Shown here in pieces: positions 20,995-26,692 of a stretch of 26,692 nt of DNA; the stretch's first letter is position 1, and each line of letters begins with the position of its first letter. The stretch comes from Candidatus Yonathbacteria bacterium CG17_big_fil_post_rev_8_21_14_2_50_43_9 (GTDB lineage Bacteria; Patescibacteriota; Minisyncoccia; Phycocordibacterales; UBA1550), in assembly GCA_002771015.1 (NCBI GenBank), contig PCUO01000017.1, forward strand, positions 314 to 27,005, given 5' to 3'. The notes beneath the pieces were generated by a model, which worked only from the letters and a program-made list of their open reading frames with translations, did no database searches and was not told the DNA's origin. The position numbers and the translations under genes are program-made.

Positions 20995-21036
20995 CGTCAA
21001 AACCGCCGCATTTGCTAAAATCTTATGTAAATTCGT
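20995..21036 (-). pseudogene. relic of a second O-antigen-ligase gene (first 13 codons)
   Basis: These 42 bp match the ligase gene start (20318-20359) at 36 positions. Translated on the minus strand they give NLHKILANAAVLT against NLHKILANAVVLT in the intact gene. Four of the six differences fall at third positions without changing the residue; one gives V to A and one turns the ATG into ACG. The sequence therefore diverged as a coding region before decay. After T the frame reads W-Q-M and stops. The PemK module lies between the relic and the intact gene. Confidence 0.68.
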
Positions 21037-21112
21037 AGTGTCAAAAAATGAATCAACACCACCGCAAGCGGTGAGGAATTCCTCCGAATAAACCACAATT
21101 AACATCATAAAG

Positions 21113-21841
21113 TTATACCAACAGCTCATTGATAAACGAACGAACCACCTCATCACATTCGATATGCGAAGAAACAGCGCAGGTTGGAATTACACCGACA
21201 ACACTATAATCATTCCCACCTTCGAACAAGGCATCTCCAACATAAATACATTCATCGCTCCTCCACCCCATTTGTTCAATAAATTTTTTTACATTTTCGC
21301 CCTTATTGAAAGTTGTAAAATCAACACAGGTCGTGCCACCAATACGCGCCTGCACTCCGAGTTTTTTTAAATGAGCAATTTCTGACGGAAAATGATTAAA
21401 TAAACTCTTGCGAATCTCCTTATCTGGATCTGATGCCTCCTTTTCTTCAAGTGGCGCATTGTGTCCAATCAATGAGTAAGAAATCTGACAAATTCGGTCT
21501 TCAACAAGATCCTTGTGGTTCTTGATTTCAATATCCGCATGCTCAATCATTTTGTGAACAAGCTTTAAGACATCGTTCTTTTGAGTTGCGCTCAATTCGT
21601 TGCGCCACAGAACTTCACCAGATGCTATTTCTGCGTGGTTCCCATTTTGAGCCATCACAAATACTTCCTTCATTATTTTCCCCAGCTGTTTGACCATCTG
21701 GTCTTTTGTTGCACCAGACACAACAACTACATCTCTTCCATTTAATAGCAACTCTCGCAATCCTGTAACCATGGTATCGCTTATCATGCTCCGAGAACGC
21801 GTGAGGGTACCATCCATATCAAAAAAGAAATGCTTTTTCAT
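21113..21841 (-). CDS. HAD-IIB phosphohydrolase, eukaryotic-type phosphomannomutase-like
   Basis: A 242-residue HAD protein. Motif I is FDMDGTLT with nucleophile D8 and acid D10; motif II is VVVVSGAT; motif III Lys is K180 in FNKGENV; motif IV is YVGDALFEGGNDYSVVG (D203, N210, D211). The G-G-N-D in motif IV, the R-x-x-Q-x-S-Y-S-x-I-G block (116-126) and GGTTCVDFTTFNKG are close to alpha-phosphomannomutases, which make mannose-1-P from mannose-6-P. Placement beside Gmd and Fcl supports that role. A phosphatase on another sugar phosphate remains possible. The next gene (21875-22570) lies 33 nt upstream on the same strand, so the two probably share an mRNA. Confidence 0.75.
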   Translation of the reverse strand: MKKHFFFDMDGTLTRSRSMISDTMVTGLRELLLNGRDVVVVSGATKDQMVKQLGKIMKEVFVMAQNGNHAEIASGEVLWRNELSATQKNDVLKLVHKMIEHADIEIKNHKDLVEDRICQISYSLIGHNAPLEEKEASDPDKEIRKSLFNHFPSEIAHLKKLGVQARIGGTTCVDFTTFNKGENVKKFIEQMGWRSDECIYVGDALFEGGNDYSVVGVIPTCAVSSHIECDEVVRSFINELLV

Positions 21842-21874
21842 AATCTAAAAATTATTAACTTTTCACTAATTCTT

Positions 21875-22570
21875 TCATTTTGACAAGGCTTGTGCATCGC
21901 CGCCACTCTCGTGTCTCTTCAACAGCCACGAACTCGACTGCACTTTCCCCCCACCGACATTAAAGACCATCTCTACGCCAAGCTCCTTGCATATCTCTGC
22001 CTCTGGAATATCCGCCTCCGCTTTTCTGTCGCCACCATTTGCAAACACTTGTGGATGAATCTTTTCAATTGCCTCCGAAACATCATTTCGGTCACTTTCT
22101 AGGATAAAAACATCATCAACGCAACTAAACCCGCGAATGATTCCTGCGCGCTCTTCTTGATTCATAAAATTTTTTCCTTTCTTGCGAATTAACCATTTAT
22201 CACAATTTAGTACAACGACCAATTTGTCGCCGAGTTTCTTTGCTTCCTCAAACATTTGAAGGTGTCCAATATGAACAGGGTCAAAGCCTCCGCTCACCAT
22301 CACAACCCGCTTTGATGTCTCGCGACCGTAGTCGTCTTCATAGCGAATAATGTCATCCTCGCGCGGATTACCATAAACAAACTCTAGATAAGCACCCGGC
22401 AGTAGTCGATGTTTTTGCATCGGTTCTACCTTATAAAAACCAAAGTGCCATTCTGCGCGCTGGCTGTGCGACTGAAGGCTAGTGCGTCCACGGACATGGA
22501 TAAACTTGAGCCATGTATGTTTAGTGCTGAAAAGTTTCCACATAGCCCCCCATGGCCGTACTATTTTCAT
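21875..22570 (-). CDS. fusion: PMI-type mini-cupin plus HIGH-motif nucleotidylyltransferase
   Basis: A 231-residue two-domain protein. Residues 1-85 follow the C-terminal cupin of bifunctional phosphomannose isomerase/GDP-mannose pyrophosphorylase: RPWG (5-8), SLQSHSQRAEWHFG (31-44), KHRLLPGAYLEFV and EDDIIRYEDDYGR (71-83). Putative metal ligands Q33, H35, E40 and H54 are kept, but the stretch from E40 to H54 is only 13 residues, far shorter than in full-length enzymes. Residues 88-225 are a cytidylyltransferase-like domain: SGGFDPVHIGHLQMF with H100-x-G-H103, VVVLNCDKWL, and FANGGDRKAEADIPE. The gene is divergent from gmd by 73 nt. It may activate a sugar phosphate, possibly mannose-1-P; this is inference from context. 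Confidence 0.78.
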   Translation of the reverse strand: MKIVRPWGAMWKLFSTKHTWLKFIHVRGRTSLQSHSQRAEWHFGFYKVEPMQKHRLLPGAYLEFVYGNPREDDIIRYEDDYGRETSKRVVMVSGGFDPVHIGHLQMFEEAKKLGDKLVVVLNCDKWLIRKKGKNFMNQEERAGIIRGFSCVDDVFILESDRNDVSEAIEKIHPQVFANGGDRKAEADIPEAEICKELGVEMVFNVGGGKVQSSSWLLKRHESGGDAQALSK

Positions 22571-22643
22571 AAAAAATATTATACCACAAAGGCTATTAAT
22601 GAACTACTCTACAAAACCGAAATAATGTAATATGCTTATACAT

Positions 22644-23678
22644 ATGAAAAAGGCGATTATTACAGGCATCACTGGGCAAGACGGTTCATACCTCGCTGAA
22701 CTTCTTCTCGAAAAAGGATACGAGGTTCACGGTATCATTCGACGTGCCAGCACGTTCAACACATCACGCATTGACCATCTATATCAAGACCCGCATATAA
22801 AGGGCGTAAAGTTGTTTCTGCACTATGGAGACCTTTCCGATGGAAGCAATATCAGCAGACTTATCACGCATATAAAACCGGACGAGATTTATCATCTCGG
22901 CGCGCAAAGCCACGTTCGCGTAAGTTTTGATATTCCTGAGTATACAGGCGATGTAACTGGGCTCGGAACAGTTCGCATACTTGAAGCGATACGAGATTCA
23001 GGAATCAAAACAAAATTTTACCAGGCATCGTCAAGTGAAATGTTCGGCAAGGCGCTTGAGATTCCTTTAAAAGAAACCACTCCGTTCTATCCCCGCTCGC
23101 CGTATGGTTGCGCCAAAGTCTACGCGTACTGGATTACCAAAAACTACAGAGAGTCCTACGGTATGTTCGCCTCAAACGGCATCCTTTTCAATCACGAGTC
23201 CCCCCGCCGTGGCGAAACCTTTGTGACAAAAAAAATTACTAAGGGGCTTGCTCGCATCAAACTCGGCAAAGAAGAAAAACTTTACCTTGGTAACCTGGAC
23301 GCAAAACGCGATTGGGGTTATGCAAAAGATTATGTATATGGAATGTGGCTTATGCTCCAGCACACAGAACCAGATGATTTTATTCTCGCCACAAATGAAA
23401 CACATAGCGTTCGTGAATTTATAGAGGAAGCGTGCAAACATCTCGGTTTTGAGCTGGAGTGGAAAGGTGCGGGAGTGGACGAAAAAGGTGTTGATAAAAA
23501 AACTGGGAAAACAATTATAGAAATAGACCCCAAGTATTACAGACCAGCTGAGGTTGATATTCTTTTAGGAGACTATTCAAAAGCGAAAAATAAACTCGGG
23601 TGGGAGCCAGAAACAAAATTTAAAGACTTAGTAAAGCTTATGGTTGAAGAAGACCTAAAAAATGAACATGGACTCTAA
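22644..23678 (+). CDS. gmd: GDP-mannose 4,6-dehydratase
   Basis: A 344-residue short-chain dehydrogenase/reductase that turns GDP-D-mannose into GDP-4-keto-6-deoxymannose. The nucleotide motif is [12 protein letters not shown] (8-19). R33-R34-A-S binds the NADP phosphate. The catalytic set is S130/S131, E132, Y154 and K158 in ASSSEMFG and [30 protein letters not shown] is the sugar-nucleotide loop, and [11 protein letters not shown] follows. An upstream in-frame ATG at 22632 gives four more residues; MKKAIITG at 22644 is the usual start and lies 10 nt after a TAATAT box. The end overlaps fcl by 17 nt, so the two are co-translated. Confidence 0.96.
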   Translation: MKKAIITGITGQDGSYLAELLLEKGYEVHGIIRRASTFNTSRIDHLYQDPHIKGVKLFLHYGDLSDGSNISRLITHIKPDEIYHLGAQSHVRVSFDIPEYTGDVTGLGTVRILEAIRDSGIKTKFYQASSSEMFGKALEIPLKETTPFYPRSPYGCAKVYAYWITKNYRESYGMFASNGILFNHESPRRGETFVTKKITKGLARIKLGKEEKLYLGNLDAKRDWGYAKDYVYGMWLMLQHTEPDDFILATNETHSVREFIEEACKHLGFELEWKGAGVDEKGVDKKTGKTIIEIDPKYYRPAEVDILLGDYSKAKNKLGWEPETKFKDLVKLMVEEDLKNEHGL

Positions 23679-24594
23679 AATTTATGTTGCAGGGCACCGC
23701 GGACTCGTCGGGTCTGCTATTGTGCGAGCTTTGCAAAAAGAAGGCTTCACTAACCTTCTACTCAGAACACACAAGGTGCTTGACCTCACGAACCAACAAG
23801 CGGTTGCTGATTTTTTCGCGCAAGAAAGACCAGAGTATATTTTCCTTTCTGCGGCAAAAGTAGGTGGTATTATGGCAAACAAAACTTCTCCAGCAGATTT
23901 TATTTATAGTAACCTCGCTATACAAACAAATATCATCCACAGCGCATATGTAAATAAGGCTAAAAAACTATTGTTTCTCGGAAGCTCATGTATTTATCCA
24001 AAGCTTTGCCCACAGCCGATCAAAGAAGAATATCTTTTATCGGCGGAGCTCGAACCATCTAATAAAGCGTACGCAATCGCAAAAATCGCGGGAATCATTA
24101 TGTGTCAATCATACAACGAGCAGTACGGAACTAATTTCATCTCTCTAATGCCAACCAACCTCTACGGCCCAAACGATAACTTTGATCTTGAAAATTCTCA
24201 CGTATTGCCTGCAATGATACGAAAATTCCACGAGGCAAAGGTTTCTCAAGCTCCAAGCGTCACACTGTGGGGCACAGGAAGCGCAATGCGCGAATTCTTG
24301 CACGTGGATGATCTAGCGATCGCAAGTCTATTTTTAATGCAAAATTATAACGATTCTTCTATTGTAAACGTTGGCACCGGCGAAGATGTTACTATAAAAG
24401 AACTTGCGGAAAAGATTAAGAAAATCGTTGGGTACGAGGGCGAGATTAATTGGGACACTAGAAAGCCAGACGGCACCCCGAGAAAACTTCTAGACGTTAG
24501 CAAAATAAATTCTCTTGGGTGGAAACATTCAGTACCTCTCGACGAAGGTATTATTTCGGCTTATAAGTGGTTTAAAGTGAATTATAAAAAGTGA
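23662..24594 (+). CDS. fcl: GDP-L-fucose synthase
   Basis: A 310-residue epimerase/reductase that completes GDP-L-fucose from the Gmd product. The nucleotide motif GHRGLVGSA is at 11-19. AAKVGGI lies at 64-70. The catalytic set is S108-S-C110, Y137 and K141 in NKAYAIAK, and H180 in LENSH, matching the Cys and His of the E. coli enzyme. FLHVDDLA binds the sugar nucleotide. Two ATGs (23662, 23668) are possible; both give a normal N terminus. It overlaps gmd by 17 nt. The TGA stop (24592-24594) lies inside a 60-bp palindrome. Confidence 0.95.
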   Translation: MNMDSKIYVAGHRGLVGSAIVRALQKEGFTNLLLRTHKVLDLTNQQAVADFFAQERPEYIFLSAAKVGGIMANKTSPADFIYSNLAIQTNIIHSAYVNKAKKLLFLGSSCIYPKLCPQPIKEEYLLSAELEPSNKAYAIAKIAGIIMCQSYNEQYGTNFISLMPTNLYGPNDNFDLENSHVLPAMIRKFHEAKVSQAPSVTLWGTGSAMREFLHVDDLAIASLFLMQNYNDSSIVNVGTGEDVTIKELAEKIKKIVGYEGEINWDTRKPDGTPRKLLDVSKINSLGWKHSVPLDEGIISAYKWFKVNYKK

Positions 24595-24643
24595 CAAGAA
24601 AAAACCGCAGTACGTACTGCGGTTTTTTCTTGTCACTTTTTAT
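24584..24643. terminator. 60-bp perfect palindrome acting as a shared bidirectional terminator
   Basis: Arms 24584-24613 and 24614-24643 are exact reverse complements with no loop. The GC-rich tip is ccgcagtac/gtactgcgg, flanked by A-run and T-run on both strands, so it can terminate fcl (plus) and the RelE-like gene (minus). It contains the TGA of fcl (24592-24594) and the TAA of the toxin gene (24640-24642). Confidence 0.88.
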
Positions 24644-24894
24644 TTATATACATCATGCGTCCCCACATCAAGATAATAAGTTGTGCCTTTTTCTATTTTA
24701 ATTATTATTCTGTACGAAAAGTTTGCAGAGAAAGCGTGGTACGGCTTAAACTTTCCATGCAATTTGTGTAACTTGAGGGCTTCAGTGCTGTTTCCTTTTT
24801 CAAATAGTTCAACAGCCTGGAATACATCATCCTGCACAGCTTCATCGCAATTTTTAAGTGACCGCAAAAAACGCGCCGTATATAAAAACTGCAT
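24640..24894 (-). CDS. RelE/ParE-family toxin
   Basis: An 84-residue protein with the RelE-like layout: FLYTARFLRSLKNCDEAVQDDVFQAVELFEKG (first strand plus two helices), then KLHKLHGKFKPYHAFSANFSYRIIIKIEKGTTYYLDVGTHDVY. The end G-T-H-D-V-Y corresponds to the G-x-H-D-x-Y catalytic tail of YafQ/RelE mRNA interferases; R62 in SYRI is the core Arg. It begins 1 nt after the antitoxin gene ends. Its last codon and stop lie in the terminator palindrome shared with fcl. Confidence 0.82.
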   Translation of the reverse strand: MQFLYTARFLRSLKNCDEAVQDDVFQAVELFEKGNSTEALKLHKLHGKFKPYHAFSANFSYRIIIKIEKGTTYYLDVGTHDVYK

Positions 24895-24895
24895 A

Positions 24896-25114
24896 TTAGA
24901 ATTTTTTAATCAGCTTCTTCAGATCCCCTTTATACACACGACCTGCTTTTATATCCGCCTCTGCCTCACCAATGCGAGAAAGCGCGCGCTCCTCTCGAAG
25001 CCTCATAAGTGCAAAACGAACAAGGTGCGCCTTTGACTCACTGGTTCCTGCATTCAACTCTTCGGAGATAAACGACTCAAGCTCTTTTGTAATTGGTACG
25101 GTAATGGTTGTCAT
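24896..25114 (-). CDS. ribbon-helix-helix antitoxin of the RelE-like toxin
   Basis: A 72-residue protein. TTITVPITKELESFISEELNAGTSESKAHLVRFALMRLREE is a ribbon-helix-helix DNA-binding domain (strand, helix, turn, helix), as in ParD/CopG. The tail AEADIKAGRVYKGDLKKLIKKF is the toxin-wrapping segment with the frequent A-G-R-V-Y-x-G-D-L pattern. It is the first gene of the pair and starts at the expected transcription start. An inverted repeat in the promoter spacer is a likely binding site for its own product. Confidence 0.85.
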   Translation of the reverse strand: MTTITVPITKELESFISEELNAGTSESKAHLVRFALMRLREERALSRIGEAEADIKAGRVYKGDLKKLIKKF

Positions 25115-25151
25115 ATACTATATATTAGTACTATAAAATAGTACTTGTCAA
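25115..25151 (-). promoter_or_regulatory. promoter and operator of the RelE/RHH module, predicted leaderless
   Basis: Minus strand: consensus TTGACA (25146-25151), 18 bp, TAATAT (25122-25127), then 7 nt to the ATG. The spacer holds the inverted repeat GTACTAT-TTT-ATAGTAC (25128-25144), and a related half-site TATAGTAT follows at the -10. Binding there would block polymerase, fitting autorepression by the ribbon-helix-helix antitoxin. Confidence 0.78.
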
Positions 25152-25171
25152 GCAATGTCGATTATTTGTTA

Positions 25172-26038
25172 TCAAATCCTAATCCACCCCTCTGGCACAA
25201 TGTTTGGGTGTGGATCTGGTTGTGTGTTTACCCATTTTTTAGGAGCAATAACCATTTTGCCAACATTCTGATTTAGATAAGCCCCCCACCAAGAAAAAGA
25301 AGAATTGGCGATAATATTGTGAGCGCATGATGACATCAGCATGAGCTCCTCATAGTCCTCGAGATTTGGGTTTGAAACAAAAACAAAATCTGGACGTTCA
25401 CCGAATTCTTTTTTTACCCAATCAATGTCGTCCGAAAAAAAATAAAATATCGGCGTATCTACTTTTGTTCTTATTAAACTAATGGCTTGATCATAATAAT
25501 CTCTTGAGCATACTCCATGTATACTGTTGGTCGTTGCATCACTCACATAGTCCCCTCGCCTAATATGTACTGAAACACTTCTATTTTTATCAATTTTGTT
25601 TTTCTCCAACAGAAACACTTCGGACTGAAATTCTTTTCTTAACGTAAACTCTTTGAGTATTTTACTTTTTACATTAATAAAATTTTTCTCTGACTGGAAA
25701 TATCCTTCGAGATAGTTGTTCTTTTTTTTGAATAAACTCGCATCATAATCTACATAATGCTTCTTCAAAACTCTCTGACTAAATGCTCTCAATAATTTTG
25801 AAAAAATACCAAACGGATTTCTCGCTTTTTCAACCTCATTGGTAGTCGCGATACTCGCCGAAAGATTAAATGGGAACATTCTGTATTGTCTAGGTGTATT
25901 TGCGTTCACATAGCGAGGATCATCATATCCTATAATATCAAGTTTTAACTCTTCACATTGCGCTGAAGCAACTGCAAGCCCCGTAGCATATTGTAACATC
26001 TGATTTCCGAGTCCGCCTTTGAGTTTAACGATTATCAT
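25172..26038 (-). CDS. glycosyltransferase family 11 (alpha-1,2-fucosyltransferase)
   Basis: A 288-residue enzyme of the GT11 type, which transfers fucose from GDP-L-fucose to a galactose or similar acceptor. The N-terminal signature is KLKGGLGNQMLQYATGLA (5-22). H158-I-R-R-G-D163 is the GDP-fucose-binding motif. NSSFSWWGAYLN (245-256) is the third conserved motif, followed by VIAPKKWV. There is no signal peptide or membrane helix, so it is cytoplasmic. It overlaps the FkbM stop by ATGA (4 nt), so both are made from one mRNA. With gmd and fcl 1 kb away it points to a fucosylated surface glycan. Confidence 0.9.
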   Translation of the reverse strand: MIIVKLKGGLGNQMLQYATGLAVASAQCEELKLDIIGYDDPRYVNANTPRQYRMFPFNLSASIATTNEVEKARNPFGIFSKLLRAFSQRVLKKHYVDYDASLFKKKNNYLEGYFQSEKNFINVKSKILKEFTLRKEFQSEVFLLEKNKIDKNRSVSVHIRRGDYVSDATTNSIHGVCSRDYYDQAISLIRTKVDTPIFYFFSDDIDWVKKEFGERPDFVFVSNPNLEDYEELMLMSSCAHNIIANSSFSWWGAYLNQNVGKMVIAPKKWVNTQPDPHPNIVPEGWIRI

Positions 26039-26692
26039 AAAAATATATTTTTCTCCTCTGGAATAAACAGTAGATTATCATAATCATAATTTTCTTTAAT
26101 TATGTGCGGAGAAATAAAACCATCCAGACTCATTTCATAAGGCTTATATTTTTTACTCAAAAGCAAATCTATCGATTTTTTACAATTATCTGACCACTCA
26201 TCACCACCAGCAACCTCAAGCGCAACTATTGGTCTAACCTCATCTAAAAGAGATTTCATCCCCTGGAGAATGACATATTCGTACCCCTCAGCATCAAGTT
26301 TAACAAAATCTGGTCTTATTTTTCTCTCTTTGCAGTAGTCATCAAGCACTATTGTTTCTATCACAATTGTTTTGAATTTTTTCTTTAGTGTTGATCCGTC
26401 ATTATGAGCTGTGTTATATGCACCATAGCCTGGACCATAATCTTTAAAAGAAATTTTTTCTTTTTGGCTTGAAACTGCATTGTTATTTAATGTAACATTA
26501 GAAAGTTTATTTGTATTTTGTTTCAATATTTCGTATGTCCAACGGGTAGGTTCAAAGCTATGAACAGCTCCGTTTTCCCCAACAAGTTCTGAAGATAGCA
26601 TTGAGTAAAACCCGACGTGTGCTCCTACATCAAGGACAGTATCCCCTTTCTTAAGAAACCTAAGCAAAAAATTGGTTAGGTTTGCCTCACAA
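26035..26692 (-). CDS. FkbM-family methyltransferase, 5' end cut by the window
   Basis: The frame is open to the right edge; 218 codons are visible. The first visible residues are CEANLTNFLLRFLKKGDTVL, a normal lead-in to the SAM-binding motif D-V-G-A-H-V-G-F-Y-S. SFEPTRWTYEIL is motif II, FVKLDAEGYEYVILQGM is the FkbM hallmark, and ALEVAGG follows. A TTG at 26665-26667 is a possible but unlikely start because similarity continues upstream. FkbM enzymes O-methylate sugars or polyketides; next to a fucosyltransferase a glycan substrate is likely. The stop overlaps the GT11 start. Confidence 0.88.
   Translation of the reverse strand, partial: CEANLTNFLLRFLKKGDTVLDVGAHVGFYSMLSSELVGENGAVHSFEPTRWTYEILKQNTNKLSNVTLNNNAVSSQKEKISFKDYGPGYGAYNTAHNDGSTLKKKFKTIVIETIVLDDYCKERKIRPDFVKLDAEGYEYVILQGMKSLLDEVRPIVALEVAGGDEWSDNCKKSIDLLLSKKYKPYEMSLDGFISPHIIKENYDYDNLLFIPEEKNIFL

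Noticed and set aside
1..26692. CRISPR array, rRNA, transposase or prophage
   Set aside because: No regularly spaced direct repeats, no rRNA-like stretch, and no transposase, integrase or phage structural genes were seen on either strand.

Overview
The window looks like a chromosomal segment of an uncultivated, small-genome bacterium of the Candidate Phyla Radiation (Patescibacteria), probably a Parcubacteria-type lineage. This is inferred from gene style, not from a marker tree: GatB, a MYG1-type protein, a tiny Lys/Ala histone-like peptide, a four-helix-bundle (S23) gene, an AbiEii-type module, several toxin-antitoxin pairs, an O-antigen-ligase-like protein with TPRs, and start regions that mostly lack Shine-Dalgarno motifs. 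TGA ends several intact genes, so the standard bacterial code (table 11) applies.

Layout. 1-2031 (minus) holds sugar-phosphate genes: the edge-truncated start of rpe, rpiB, a broken four-helix-bundle gene inside a 17-bp inverted repeat, and gap behind a 70-nt perfectly packed T-shaped fold. 2209-5095 (minus) holds gatB with its terminator, a hicBA pair and an unknown membrane protein. 5150-9241 (minus) holds obgE, a yvlD-dedA-MYG1 cluster and a D-2-hydroxyacid dehydrogenase. 9418-11523 (plus) holds a membrane glycosyltransferase 2 and an anchored thioredoxin-like protein. 11541-13207 holds a TraR/DksA-like gene broken by an amber codon, a cluster of long palindromes, a secreted lysozyme-fold protein and a 181-bp foldback. 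13208-17175 (minus) holds secA, the histone-like peptide with a structured leader, and murB behind an attenuator-like hairpin. 17319-21036 (minus) holds an AbiEii-type module, the O-antigen ligase/polymerase, and a PemK/MazF module next to a 42-bp relic of a second ligase gene.

21113-26692 is a surface-fucose region. A phosphomannomutase-like HAD protein, an unusual fusion of a PMI-type mini-cupin to a HIGH-motif nucleotidylyltransferase, Gmd and Fcl together could make GDP-L-fucose. A GT11 fucosyltransferase and an FkbM methyltransferase could use it or modify the product. A RelE/RHH toxin-antitoxin pair lies between the synthesis and transfer genes. A 60-bp perfect palindrome carries the stop codons of both fcl and the toxin gene.

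Three themes deserve a second look. Many intergenic gaps carry long, compact inverted repeats that differ in sequence. All four toxin-antitoxin-type modules have a -10 box only 6-10 nt from the first ATG, which predicts leaderless or nearly leaderless mRNAs. Two genes are each broken by one in-frame stop at a recognisable position.
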